64,000 nucleotides of DNA from assembly GCF_019649055.1 (NCBI RefSeq), contig NW_026570247.1, positions 248,001-312,000 on the forward strand, given 5' to 3'. Origin of the DNA: Paramacrobiotus metropolitanus. Taxonomy: Eukaryota > Tardigrada > Eutardigrada > Parachela > Macrobiotidae. Position numbers and translations under genes: made by a program. The notes under the pieces were generated by a model that was given only the letters and a program-made list of their open reading frames with translations, ran no database searches and had not been told where the DNA came from. Each line of letters begins with the position of its first letter. The first letter of the stretch is position 1. This document shows, piece after piece, positions 1-10,852 of the stretch.

Positions 1-2490
1 TGAAAGTTTCAATCAGCCTTGGCACTTTTGTATGAGATAAACTGTGTCCAGCTGTAAGTCATATCAAAACTGAAATTCCAGATTATTTTTCGATATCAGA
101 ACATCTAAATCTGAGCGCCAGTGAACGTTTCTAGGAGCATTTTTAATTAACACAGAAGTCTACGGAATCTGAGTGAACAGCTCGCGCAGAGTACTCCAAC
201 TGCTCCGTAAGCTTAGCATGGTAAACGCAAATGGCTGCAGAATCGTGAATTTTTGGACAAACCGCTCCCACTTGGTATCAAAAAACTTCAAATAATTTTA
301 TCCTTCTTTTGATTTACTCTGCTTGTTAATCAAGAATACTTAAAGCTTACTCTACCAATTCAAAAATTTCGTGTTTTGGCAACTGCAGCCGTTGTTATGG
401 AGGCCACCGCCACCGCGAGTGGTTGCCATATCGCTGAGCACAACGGTATGCTCGACGATATCTGAGCCTTTTACCGTCAATCCTATCGTCAAACGGTCCG
501 GTAAGGGTACGCTGTGATGACGTGCAAGAGCCTATCGTATATCGTACCGTCTATCGTAAGCCTTTTTGTGCGTGCGACTACAATCTAATGACTGGTTGTG
601 AAAATCTCTCTGACGTTTTCATTTCTTTATGTGTATTTATATTCTTCGAATTTTCTGTGATTTTGCAACTTTTTTTGAATTACCTAATAACTTCGACCCT
701 GTATTATACGGTACATCCTGATACTTGCGGCTGTATGCGCTTATTTTGACAAAAATCCTAAATCAGTCTGATAATTCATTTGCTTCATTTCAAATTGGTT
801 TTGGGGACACAATTAGTCGACTACAAATTCTTCATTTGATTATAATTGTTGTTGAGCGAAGCTCGCTTTGTACATATTGAGAAATAAAGTACAACAATTA
901 GTAGAAGTAAGTAAATCTGCTGCCGGATAAGTGAAAAGCAAAGTCCACGAAAACTATCGAAAGTAAGCAAATATAAGTCAATCTTCAAAAACGAGTGGTA
1001 AAAATAAATGCTCTATATATTGTGAAGAAGTTGTACTACCCAACACAATAACTGAAATATTTTTTTTTATCTTAGTACTTTAATAGCTATAGAAGCAACA
1101 AACATTTTTTCACACATTCTACACAAGTTCATGAGAAGCTGAAATATGAATTTAGACATACTGCGAAGCCAAATAATAGTCTCTTTCATAATGCGAGTCT
1201 TTACATGCGGTTTTGCTGCTGTTCTTGTGATAATTTTATAATAATTGGTAATAACTGCAACAACTTCAAATTTCATTTTCAGCCACTAAGAGTTTACACA
1301 GCACCAGCATTAAGTTTTGCATATTCCTAAGATTCTATCGATACTACGCAGTAGTTGAATACCTATTAACTCTGCTGAAAATTTGCCGATCGTAACTCTG
1401 CGGAGAATGTAGGTTTACTTTTAGGTTATCGAATCCAACGACAGGATAATGACAATTAACTGCTAATAATTCTTATTCATGGCTACAGGCATCAAGTCGC
1501 AGTGTAGCAACTAATAAGACGATGTACGATACACTAAGTGCATGAGTATCGGCTTCTAAAAGTAGTAAACTTTTGCCAGTCTTCCTAAAAACAGTAATCA
1601 AATATCAAGTACTCGTATCACTGTATCAGCAACTTTACAATGGATTAATGGCCATAATTTTTCAAATTTCAATAAAGACGGGCATTTAATGCAGTCGCCT
1701 TCGACATGCTTTAATTCAATACGTTATTTCTATGCTCTCGTGCAAACAAAATGGTAACATAATATCTGTAATTTACGTTTCTGCAACTTACCGTCCAAAT
1801 GGTTAAAAAAATCCTCGGTCATATAGTTAGTGAATGTGAACAATAATAATCATATCATTATAACGCACTGGAAAAATCAGTAACCAAGTTCGATCGAGAT
1901 TTTCTACCGAACGTTTTTACAAAGTCGAGGCCGGGATCTCCATTCCATGCGTGACAGTGCAGCCTTGCCCGGGTCGACTAGCTTGCACTAAGCACTGTAC
2001 GCATGCAGTTGCGACTGCGCAACGTGCTGTCTGATCACGGCTGCTGCTAGCGGGCGTCTCATCGGTTCTTAATACGGTTCTTAATACACAGTGCAACATG
2101 TTCATTTCCTAGCAATGACACAGTATGTATATAAGAATTAAATTTTTATCAAATTATAATTTGCTAGCAAATAATAATGACGGGAAATTTTTCGTGATTT
2201 GTATTGGCATGTTTTAATTTTTATTCCGCACTGCCAACAATAAAACTTTTTTTTAATTTTTTTTATTGGTGCATTTTTACATTTTTGTTCCCGCTGCCAT
2301 ATGCAACAAGAACTTTAACACAGTTTTTTACGAATTTTTATTGGAGTTGTTCCGAAAATTAAATCATACTGCCAACGTTAAATACGTTTTGATTATTTTA
2401 TTCGTGTTTTCTAATAATTTTATGGCACATTGTTGAGTGAAGACAGCAAAAGACAGCATTTTCAAGTACAAATAAATCTTACGTAACATG
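1..2490. other. No gene seen; AT-rich spacer
   Basis: Open frames here are short, start in random sequence and carry no recognisable motif. The composition is AT-rich with homopolymer runs, as in the other spacers of the window. I see no RNA gene, no coding-like exon with splice sites and no long repeat. Confidence 0.5.
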
Positions 2491-2513
2491 CATAAATGCC
2501 GAATAAATTGTGG

Positions 2514-2960
2514 ACCGGAAGTGGTACCGCGCTATTTAAATTTGGATAACTTAACAACAAAGTAATACTATGAAAAGTGCAGAATGAAATTAAGGACCGG
2601 AAGCAGCAAGTACCACGAGATTAATCTTATTAAAAATATACATAATATCAGACGTACAACAAATTCTACTAACTACGTATCTTGTAAGCCCAAGAAAAAC
2701 CCAGAATAAGATCAGAACAAACTTGTAGACCGGAAGTGGTAGTGCGTGATACATTTAAGTAATAAAAACTGCAAATCCCGGGATTAGATCCAAGTGTGTA
2801 CTTGTACCGGAAGTGTTACTGGATTGAGTGGATTATTAATAATTTTTGCAGTTAATGAAGCAGATAATAATGTTATTATTATTAATGTTATTAATATTAT
2901 CATAATAAATACGGTAATACACTAGATCCCGAGCAATTCGTGAACCGGAAGTGCTACTGC
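2514..2960 (+). repeat. Degenerate tandem repeat carrying five ACCGGAAG motifs
   Basis: The word ACCGGAAG occurs at about 2514, 2596, 2729, 2806 and 2944, always in the same orientation. Four of the five continue as GTG-N-TA. The spacings (82, 133, 77, 138) alternate, so motifs 1 and 3, 2 and 4, and 3 and 5 are each 210-215 bp apart. This indicates a roughly 213 bp unit with two motifs each, diverged between motifs. ACCGGAAGT is the consensus core of ETS-family binding sites in animals; whether it works as one here is unknown. Confidence 0.6.
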
Positions 2961-3479
2961 TGTAACTGCATCACTGCATTGTTTTGATTAGGTAACAGCC
3001 ATCAAATAACAAAAAGGCAGGCTCGGGCACACTACATCACATTCAAAGTTTAAACATTAAAAAATTGTTTCAATTTTAAATTAAAATTTAAACATTAAAA
3101 TTAAACTCTGCATCACTTAAATGACGTGAATGGGAAGAATGGTGGTAGAAACAGTCAGACGACAAACGTTTATACTGCAGTCACAAATTCTGTCTACAGC
3201 GCGGTTATCGCACAAGTTTGACCCGGACGCGAGTTCAGAGGATTCGAATAACGACTGCCGTCAACTGAACCAAGACAATTAAAACAAGACAACTTTATTC
3301 ACCCAGATTTCTTCCGGCAGGGGCACACTGTGCATTGCACCGTATGATAATTGGAGCAGACAAGAAAATTAAATAAGAAAAAGAGTTTCAGCTTAACATA
3401 TAGTAGCAAAAACAACACTTAACACAGAATAAAATTAACAAGTTCCACAAATATACTATACACAAGGATGTCAGATCGA

Positions 3480-3885
3480 ATTCATTGTCAGACCGTTCGC
3501 AACATTCAGTAAGTCGAGTAAAACGAAAGTGGCTTGGCAGTCTTTCCGTGGTGCGAAGACCGTCAGGCTTTTCGTGGTGGAGCGGTTGCGGCGAAATACT
3601 GCGGTATGATCCCGATTTCCGCCTACTGCGGCATTTTGCGGCATCGTTGCTGCACGACTGGCAGGAGAGGTGGACGTGCTGGGTGTTGCGCGGGTCGCTG
3701 AGGATCTGCTGCCACAGTGCACACACTTTGCAGGTGACAAAGGTCATGCGTGGTGTACAGGCTTTCGGGCGGGCAATGGTTTGTAGTCACTGACCTTTTG
3801 ACGGTCGTCTGCGTGTGGAGGTCCAGGTGAACAGGGATCGCGGTCCACGGCGAAGCCGGCAGACGAGCAAACGCGGCGTCGGATA
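3480..3885 (-). pseudogene. F-box family pseudogene fragment (F-box region)
   Basis: Read on the minus strand this matches the exon junction of the F-box family seen intact at 37245-39127. A stretch ending in hydrophobic F-box residues and the codons for Val-Lys-Arg is followed by a donor (AAAAG|GTCAGT near 3795). A short intron follows, and then Val-Cys-Ala-Leu-Trp-Gln-Gln-Ile-Leu starts the next exon near 3728. The acceptor is degraded, the downstream frame shifts several times, and the upstream domain is missing. It is a dead fragment, and its continuation lies on the opposite strand at 4255-4400. Confidence 0.75.
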
Positions 3886-4254
3886 GACCACCCAGGGATA
3901 CAACGGTCACGTAAAGGCACCACATAGAAGAGTTAATTGCATTAGAACGGTTAATCCACGTATGTTTTTCTGCATTCTCGCACCGGCTCACTTTTCAGCC
4001 ACCGGGACTCCAGTGTTCCGTCAACACCGGACGTTGCAGTTGCGCGGCAAACCCTGTCTGGTCACTGTGATGCCGTTACAGCATCTGCAATAGTGTGCAC
4101 GTAAACTATCGCTTCGTGCCGAGCAGCACGTGGACGGTCAGTACGAGCACACACAGCACGCAGCATTTCAAATCAGCAGAATTAACGAAAAAATATAATA
4201 ATAAAAGAGAACACTTTAAACCAGCAAACCATGAAAGAATAATATTTTTTTCAC

Positions 4255-4400
4255 GTGGACCGTCAACGCCCACTGTGCGCCGGTCGGCGATGACCTTTGC
4301 ACTAAAGTGGCGCAGGTGCAGCAGCGTTATGTGCGCTGCCGGGTCCATTCCGGGCAGTGGTACGGAATTGGGGAATATTTCCATGTGCAAATTATGTAGC
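4255..4400 (+). pseudogene. F-box family pseudogene fragment (C-terminal exon end), inverted
   Basis: Starting at the codons for Val-Asn-Ala-His, this 145 bp stretch matches the end of the third exon of the F-box family (compare 38800-38927 and 15046-15165), including the Gly-Asp-Asp-Leu core and the Gln-Trp-x-Gly-Ile-x-Glu-Tyr ending. It lies on the plus strand although the matching upstream fragment at 3480-3885 is on the minus strand, so an inversion has split this gene copy. No splice donor remains after the last Val codon. Confidence 0.7.
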
Positions 4401-4459
4401 ACTCTGCTGGAATGATGTGGACTTGCCTGGCTGAGCATATTGGCGGTGCTAGGCATGCC

Positions 4460-5150
4460 GCATGAATGAAATGATTGAATGGGTCATTCAACATTCAAAT
4501 AATGTAAAAAGACGTCCGCACATAACATACCTTACCATACCCCAAAAACACGACAAACAAGTCTGCCGAAAATTCGAAAGGCACAACCGTCAATGCTGCA
4601 CTAACAAGGTCACTGGTTGAATGGCCAGTACTTTCTGTAGATTGACTAGTGGTAGTCTTCAAGCCCTGAAGCTAAGTAGGCCGACCTTTTGCGAAACCGC
4701 ACACAAGGAAGCCCATTCAGCTTGACCTCAGCAGGCAGCCAAACTGCTCGAAAGTAGTCGGATGGCAATCGATTTCTTTAGCAGTAGCCCGATTGGCTGC
4801 TGCTGCTGCTACTTCTTTTTTCTTTTAATGGGCAACAGCCAATCCACATATTGGTATGCTTCCGCAGGTATACACTAATTAAAATGATTAAATTTTAAAC
4901 ATTGAAAAAACACCCATAATCATTATTGTCATTCAAAATCTTATGATGTGCACTCAAGGTACCCAAAACAGCTGCTGCGTTTCCTCTTACTACAGCCAAA
5001 CTTAATCGCTGTCTTAAAAAGGCCGTGGATCTAGGCTCTCCTGTAGCGTCGCGGATCTTTCGGCCAACAAAACGAATCAGTTCCGCAAACGATGTTCCAA
5101 AAGTTCCGAACGTCTCGACCGCCAGAGCGTAGAAAAAATGATAGCACGAC
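4460..5150. other. No gene seen
   Basis: Non-coding spacer with a short CTG/CTA-type microsatellite near 4800. Minus-strand frames around 4895-5243 run into the minisatellite array that follows and look like chance. Confidence 0.4.
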
Positions 5151-5156
5151 AACTCT

Positions 5157-6411
5157 ATGACCTTCATTCCGCTGCCCGACAATTTGATGACCGACAAATC
5201 GCTGACCGACAGTTCGCTTTTTTACAAACTGGCTGACCGACATCTTGCTGAAACTAATTTGCTGAACGACAGCTTACTTGTCGTTCAGCGAAATGTCGGT
5301 AATCGACAACTCACTGACCGACAACTTGTAGAAGACGAAAACTTGCTGACCGACAATTCGCTGACCAGTTCAACGCACATTAGCGATATTTACGCGAAAA
5401 CTAGAATCTTCGTTGGTTTCGTAAAAAGGAAGCAATGCTATGACAGTCATGACTGAAATATAACTTTTTGCCATTTATTACGCCGTATTAAGTTCACGAG
5501 TATGTTATTGTCTCAGCCAATATTAATTATTTATTAATAACTGTTCAAAATGTTTTAATGATTACACCGGTCTTTTAGGTTTCTCACGTTTCTTAAATTT
5601 CTTGGGTTTCTTAAGTTTCTCAGGTTTCTCAGGTTTCTTGGGTTTCTTAGTTTTCTTTGTTTCTTAGGTTTCTCAGGTTTCTCAGGATTCTTAGGTTTCT
5701 TAGGTTTTTAGGTTTCTTAGGTTTCTTAGGTTTCTTAGGTTTCTTAGGTTTCTTAGGTTTCTTAGGTTTCTTAGGTTTCTTAGGTTTCTCAGGTTTCTCA
5801 GGTTTCTCGGGTTTCTTAGATTTATTATTTTTCTTTTGTTTCCTAGATGTTTTATGAAATTTATTCGAACGCGTTCGCAGAAATAAGGAGAAATGGAGGA
5901 CTGGAGTTGTCTGATTGCTGCATAATCCGGCAGCTGTCAATAGCAGGAGACCTGGTTGTGGTATTCGATCATAATTACATAAATTGAAGGTACCGTTGAG
6001 TGAGCGGAAATGTTTAATGAACTTTTATTTCTTTACAGATAAATGTTTTTAAAACGTGTTTCGGTGAAGTTTTAAAATAAAAACGCGTGATTAAAAAATT
6101 GAGTTTCACAAGGATTTGATGGGTAACAGAATAAATTTGTGGTCAGCGAGTTGTCGGTATTTTCATAAAACGTCCGTCAGTAAAATGTCGGTCAACAATT
6201 TAGTAAGTAAGCAAATTGTCGGGTAAACATTCTGTCAGTCAGCAAAATGTCGTCAGCAAATCGTCGGTGTCAGCGAACTGTCGTTCAGCAAAATGTCGTT
6301 CACCGATTTGTTGTTTCAACAAACTGTCGGGTCAACATTTTGTCGGTCAGCAAATAGTCGTCAGCAAGTGGTTGGTCAGCAAGATGACCCTCAGCGAGTT
6401 GTCGGTGTGCC
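5157..6411. repeat. Fold-back structure: two opposed arrays of a TGTCGGTCAGCAA-like minisatellite
   Basis: At 5157-5370 the unit reads as variants of GCTGACCGACAA on the plus strand, about ten times. At about 6139-6405 the same unit appears in reverse complement (TGTCGGTCAGCAAA), again about ten or more times. The arrays flank a 770 bp centre that holds a 9 bp minisatellite and AT-rich sequence. Inverted arrays of short degenerate units around a unique centre are the architecture of Foldback/Galileo-like elements. No transposase frame is seen, so it would be non-autonomous. Unrelated arrays that became inverted is the alternative. Confidence 0.6.
5572..5818 (+). repeat. 9 bp minisatellite, unit TTAGGTTTC
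   Basis: About 25 head-to-tail copies of a nonamer, best preserved at 5700-5800, with variants TTGGGTTTC and TCAGGTTTC at the edges. It creates a spurious Lys-Pro-Lys repeat frame on the minus strand and a Gly-Phe-Leu frame on the plus strand, neither of which I consider a gene. The period of nine excludes a simple TTAGG telomere repeat. Confidence 0.9.
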
Positions 6412-6800
6412 ATAAAAAATAGCCCAAGCCCTCGACGAATGCCGTACTTCCGCCGCTTGAAATTTTCCGCCAGTTGTGCGACACTCCCGGCTTTCAGAGA
6501 GCTAGCATGCACATGCGACACGGCCACAGTATCCCAACAAGTTGCATCCCATACCACGGCCTTTCCTTCGCGCACAGAAATCAAAGTCATCCCATCCGGC
6601 CGCTTGCCGTCCTTGTCAGACAATCCAGCCGGTTCTCTTTGGCAGGGATAGCCGGCGAGCTCCAAGCCGCGTTTCGTCTCATTGTTCAGCTCAACATGTC
6701 GCGACCATCTGCCTTTGCTGCTAGGACAAGACAAACCGTGGTGGCCGTTTGTTTCCACTCGGCTTCCACAGTTTACGCAGTCGTGTTCCTCCACAACGGG
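6412..6800 (-). mobile_element. Relic of a non-LTR retrotransposon (C-terminal end of its reverse-transcriptase ORF)
   Basis: The minus-strand frame contains a Cys-x2-Cys followed by His-Gly-Leu-Ser-Cys, then Arg-His-x-x-Leu-Asn, then Asp-Gly-Lys-Arg-Pro-Asp-Gly-Met-Thr-Leu and Val-Trp-Asp-x-Thr-Cys-x-Asp-Thr-Val. This run is known from the C-terminal end of LINE ORF2 proteins in many invertebrates. Only about 125 residues survive, and then the frame runs straight into the fold-back array, so the two insertions abut. It is a different LINE family from the one at 7378-10852. Confidence 0.65.
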
Positions 6801-7239
6801 CAGCTACTACTTCATTCATTCAGCATCATCATCATTCATTCAGCTGCTACTTCATTCATCTGACCAACGTGGAAATGCAGTGTGAACTGTGCACCGTAGC
6901 CTGGTTAAACAGAGAGACAGGAGGCCCTCTTTTCAACTGGATTACGACAGAAACAAGAACTAGGAGCACTCGCTTAATTATTACGGTATAAAATATAAAT
7001 ACAGTGTCAAATTAATGACTGAGTTCTTGGAATGTCCTTTACAGTAAATTCTGACGGCTGTAATTGAACATTTACCAACCGTTGAACAACCCGTTCGCCA
7101 AATTATTACTGGAATAGAACGGAAAATTATTCAGCGCATGTGTCCAGTATAAAAATCTTCTTGGGTTCTGCCAGCATAGAAACTGACTGGCACCAGCGAC
7201 CCGAACAAGGTGCGACTATTACAACTTGATCGGAGAAAC

Positions 7240-7377
7240 ATGGCTTCCCCAGCAGCGTTGCCGCCATTCCGACGAATGGTGGTGGAGGCCGATGGGCGTT
7301 CCTTTGGCTACCAGAACACCGTGGTGGTGCGGGCTGGCAATGACGCAGATGTCTGTTGGTTGGGATACATTCTGGAC
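7240..7377 (+). pseudogene. F-box family pseudogene 1, 5' end of exon 1
   Basis: The ATG at 7240 opens a frame nearly identical to the start of the intact gene at 37245: Met-Ala-Ser-x-Ala-Ala-Leu-Pro-Pro-Phe-Arg-Arg, then Ser-Phe-Gly-Tyr-Gln-Asn-Thr-Val-Val-Val-Arg and Trp-Leu-Gly-Tyr-Ile. The upstream leader also resembles that of the intact gene. Coding similarity stops after the Leu-Asp codons at 7377, where a LINE begins. The same reading resumes at 10853 after the LINE. This is the first of three separated parts of one dead gene copy. Confidence 0.85.
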
Positions 7378-10300
7378 GTATCTACAATGATATTGGCTAT
7401 CAGACCGTAAGTAACCGACAACCGAAACATCCGGTTCTTTTCGAGAACATCCGTATACGATGTTGCAATGTCAGAAGCGTCAAGAACAAAAGCGAAGAAG
7501 TGAAATTATTTTGTTCGAACAGTGATGTGACCGTTCTTACTGAAACATATGATAGACCATTTATGACAGGTTCTGATTTTGCTGACCTGGATAACTATAA
7601 TGTCTTTCGAAATGCTAGAGCTGATGGACGTGGTGGTGTTGCTATTGTTATCAAAAAATCTCTTCGGGCTTTTCCCATGCCAGAGCTCAATACTCCTTCC
7701 CTGGAAATTTTATGCGTTGAGTCTCGTGCTATTAATCGTATTTTTATTGCTTTCTATGCGCCCCCTGACAAAAGTATTCATCTTGTGCCTGCTTTAATTA
7801 AACACCTTCGTTCTAATTTCTCTCTTGGTCTATTAGCGAAGTGCATAATCATGGGTGATTTCAATCGGCCTGACATAAATTGGTCTAGCAAAACCGCAAG
7901 AAAACCAGCCAGTCGTGAATTGCTGTCCGCTATCAAAGAATTTGAGATGATACAGCTAGTCGACTTCCCCACCAGGAAGAAAAATTGTCTTGACTTGTGT
8001 CTCATCAGTGCCAACTCGCTTTTTTCACCAGCATTTCCCATCAGCCCGCCCTGCTCTACCAACGATCATATCGGTTTTGAATTTTCTTTGAAACTGAAGA
8101 AATATCGCAGAAAATTTCGAACTGTTAAGCGATGGAAAATCGAAAGCAAGAATGTTGGTCAGTTCATTGACGCGTTAAATGTTGTAAACTGGGAGAGTTT
8201 ATTTTGCAAATTAAACGTTAATGAAAGAGCAGATAAATTTGAAAATGTTTTTCTCGAAACAGCAAAAGCGTTTTTTGAATTCAGTGACGTGAAAATCCGG
8301 ATTGGTGCAGTGAAATATCCTAGAAATATTAAAAAAGTAATAAATTCGAGAGATCGTGCTTTTCGACAACACCGGCAGACAAATTTACCGAAGTTGAAAT
8401 CTAAATGGAAAAAATTGTCAAAAAAATTAAGTGTCTTGCTAAGAAAATTTGAAAAACATAAACTTTCTGATATTTCAACTGCACACAGAAAAAACCCATC
8501 CAAATTTTGGCGGTATATGAAATCGATGAATGACCGCATCGGTATGCCACCACTCAAAAAGCCGGATGGCACGACCGCTGTTACGGATAATGAAAAAGCC
8601 AATCTACTGAACGCTCTGTACCGCGAGTCTCAGTCGACCTGCAACGCGCACTGTACTGGCACTGATTTAAATTTAGTTTGCAGCAACGAAGAAAGATGGG
8701 AAATCTCGGAGCTTCTGATTTTTAAACAACTTGCAAAAATTTCTGTAACAACTTCAAGTGGCAAGTACGAAATCACCAACAAACTTTTGAAAATTGCTGC
8801 TCCAGGCATTCTTACTCCGCTCAAACTAATTTTTAATGCCGCTATCAATGAAGGTGTGTTTCCGGTGAAGTGGAAGCATTCATTCATAACTCCAGCACCA
8901 AAAATCTCTGCAGACCACAGATTGCCGGGTAGCTATCGACCTGTTTCGATGTTGAATCCAGTTTCGAAAATTTTTGAGCGCTGTCTTGATCAATTAATTC
9001 GCGAACACTTGTGCAAAAATTCAGTACTTCTGGATCACCAGTTTGCTTACCGGCATAAAAGGTCTACTGAGCTACAGCTATTTCTTTTTGTCAAGTCTGT
9101 GAACGATTTTAACACAAGTGGCATTGCAGTAGATGCAGTCTTCTTGGACTGTTCAAAAGCTTTCGATAAGCTTTCCCACGAATCCATCATAAAGGCGCTG
9201 ATCGAAATGAATCTTCCCAGCCACATCATCCATTTGGTCTCTGACTACTTGAAGGAACGAACACAGTGTGTGACAGTTGACAATGAGTTTGCTGATTCGT
9301 TACCCGTTAACAGCGGTGTACCTCAGGGTTCAGTTTTAGGGCCATTACTGTTCATTTGCGTTTTAAACTTCATTCTTCGCGCATTAAAAAACGGGAGCGC
9401 CGCTCTCGTTTTTGCAGATGACATAGTTATTTTTCGCCCCATTACTGAGACAGCTGACAGTCAGTTGTTGCAGGAAGATCTCGTTTCTCTCCGTGAATGG
9501 CTTGCCAGCAAAAAGCTCAGTTTGAACGCTGCTAAGTCTGCGCATGTTCACTTCTCTAAACAGAAATCCTCTGTTTGCCCATATTATTACAGTATCGATA
9601 ATGTATCGATTCCGACTTGTGATCATGTCAAACACTTGGGCATATTCGTTGACCGAAAACTAAATTTCAAATTAAATAGTGAAAATGTAGCAAAAAAATG
9701 CAACCGAAAAATCAGCTACATCAATCACATTTTCCGTTACACGGATTATGGCGCTCGCATACGACTTTTTGAGTCACTTGTCCTCTCGGTTATCGATTAT
9801 TGTTGCTCCATCACGCACCCGTTATTCAAACAGTCTGCTGATCTCATAGAACGTTGCCAAAGAAGATTCACTAAATCTTTGCGACTCGGCAACAATGTTC
9901 TTGACTACAGTGCACGGCTAAAAGAGCTCAAATGGGATGATTTGATTACTCGTCGTTTAAAAAAAGCACTTTTGTTCTTGTACAAATTGGTTTTCCGGGT
10001 GATTCCTATGGGTAATCAAGTTGTTACTCCTCTTACGTTCTCGGTCTCTGCGCTTGAGTCTGTTGCAGGAAACACCAGGTCATCCGAGCGTCTGACGAAA
10101 CATCCATGTCCTATAAAACCTGCCGCGACGACCTTTTGTGGGATAACGGTGACTACTGACCACCAGTCCTATGTAAACACCCTCGCCTCCATCTGGAACG
10201 AGCTTCCTTTGCAGCCGACAGCCTATGTCACATTAAAAGCCTTTTCAGAAGCCCTTGAAACCGTGAAGTTATATGAGCTGCCATCGGTCGAAATCTTTAA

Positions 10301-10852
10301 AGCCAGTTTTTACTCTAAATAACGCTTATCTGCGCTTTTTTCTTTCTCTTGCTTGTGGTCAATGGGTCCTGTATTAAGTATGTACTGCTACTTCTATGCA
10401 TAAACGGTTGCGACCTAGTTGAAAAGTAAAGAAAGGCGATTACGTGCGTAAGTGTCCTTGCTTTCCTTTTTCCCACGATTTCTTTTGAAAATGCTTTTTG
10501 AAAATTTGAATTAATTTAACTGTACGTGGGTTTTGGTTTTATGCATCGACCCCAGCGCGATCGTCTCCCTCCCTTTTTTGCACACGATAGCGTCAATTTA
10601 TCGCAACCGAGAAAAAAAAACTAATTGCCATCTTTATGTCTCTTCTTGTCTCTTAATGTTACTGCAGCTGATCAGAAGTACTAAACTGATGTTTTCGTGT
10701 TTTTGCTGAAGAATGCTTTGTGTTTTGTTTTGCACTTTTCAATGTTAGATTGCTATGTCAGTATGTCGTTTCACGACTGTTGTCTGTAGCCTAGAGGGGG
10801 CAAATGCTCCGTGCAAAGGACAATAAACTTCCATTATCATATTATTATTATC
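7378..10852 (+). mobile_element. CR1/Jockey-like LINE inserted in an F-box gene, 5' truncated
   Basis: The element separates two halves of an F-box exon, so its limits can be read from the intact paralogue: gene sequence stops at 7377 and resumes at 10853. It holds one open frame (endonuclease plus reverse transcriptase), a roughly 530 bp 3' untranslated region and a short ATT/ATC microsatellite tail (10832-10852) in place of poly(A), a habit of CR1-like and related LINEs. There is no ORF1 and no start codon before the endonuclease, so it is 5' truncated. I see no clear target-site duplication. It is 3475 bp and in the same orientation as the host gene. Confidence 0.88.
7380..10322 (+). CDS. 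LINE ORF2: AP-like endonuclease and reverse transcriptase
   Basis: An uninterrupted frame of about 980 codons. The N-terminal part is an AP-endonuclease-like domain: Cys-Asn-Val-Arg-Ser near the start, Leu-Thr-Glu-Thr, Gly-Gly-Val-Ala-Ile, then Met-Gly-Asp-Phe-Asn and Thr-Asn-Asp-His-Ile-Gly. The central part is a reverse transcriptase with Ser-Tyr-Arg-Pro-Val-Ser, Gly-Val-Pro-Gln-Gly-Ser-Val-Leu-Gly-Pro, the catalytic Phe-Ala-Asp-Asp and the following His-Leu-Gly. The open frame extends upstream of 7380 into host exon sequence only by chance, and the first ATG lies inside the endonuclease, so the native N-terminus is missing. With no stop or frameshift the copy is young, but the lost 5' end makes it unlikely to be active. 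Confidence 0.9.
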   Translation: MYNDIGYQTVSNRQPKHPVLFENIRIRCCNVRSVKNKSEEVKLFCSNSDVTVLTETYDRPFMTGSDFADLDNYNVFRNARADGRGGVAIVIKKSLRAFPMPELNTPSLEILCVESRAINRIFIAFYAPPDKSIHLVPALIKHLRSNFSLGLLAKCIIMGDFNRPDINWSSKTARKPASRELLSAIKEFEMIQLVDFPTRKKNCLDLCLISANSLFSPAFPISPPCSTNDHIGFEFSLKLKKYRRKFRTVKRWKIESKNVGQFIDALNVVNWESLFCKLNVNERADKFENVFLETAKAFFEFSDVKIRIGAVKYPRNIKKVINSRDRAFRQHRQTNLPKLKSKWKKLSKKLSVLLRKFEKHKLSDISTAHRKNPSKFWRYMKSMNDRIGMPPLKKPDGTTAVTDNEKANLLNALYRESQSTCNAHCTGTDLNLVCSNEERWEISELLIFKQLAKISVTTSSGKYEITNKLLKIAAPGILTPLKLIFNAAINEGVFPVKWKHSFITPAPKISADHRLPGSYRPVSMLNPVSKIFERCLDQLIREHLCKNSVLLDHQFAYRHKRSTELQLFLFVKSVNDFNTSGIAVDAVFLDCSKAFDKLSHESIIKALIEMNLPSHIIHLVSDYLKERTQCVTVDNEFADSLPVNSGVPQGSVLGPLLFICVLNFILRALKNGSAALVFADDIVIFRPITETADSQLLQEDLVSLREWLASKKLSLNAAKSAHVHFSKQKSSVCPYYYSIDNVSIPTCDHVKHLGIFVDRKLNFKLNSENVAKKCNRKISYINHIFRYTDYGARIRLFESLVLSVIDYCCSITHPLFKQSADLIERCQRRFTKSLRLGNNVLDYSARLKELKWDDLITRRLKKALLFLYKLVFRVIPMGNQVVTPLTFSVSALESVAGNTRSSERLTKHPCPIKPAATTFCGITVTTDHQSYVNTLASIWNELPLQPTAYVTLKAFSEALETVKLYELPSVEIFKASFYSK

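Noticed and set aside
5572-5818. TTAGG telomere-type repeat
   Set aside because: The period is nine bases (TTAGGTTTC) and the array is internal and degenerate at both edges; a plain TTAGG telomere repeat would have a period of five.
5647-5940. Lys-Pro-Lys repeat protein on the minus strand
   Set aside because: It is only the translation of the 9 bp minisatellite and has no coding context.
7356-7410. In-frame fusion of F-box exon to LINE polymerase
   Set aside because: The F-box reading and the LINE reading are in different frames at the junction; the open LINE frame enters the exon by chance.
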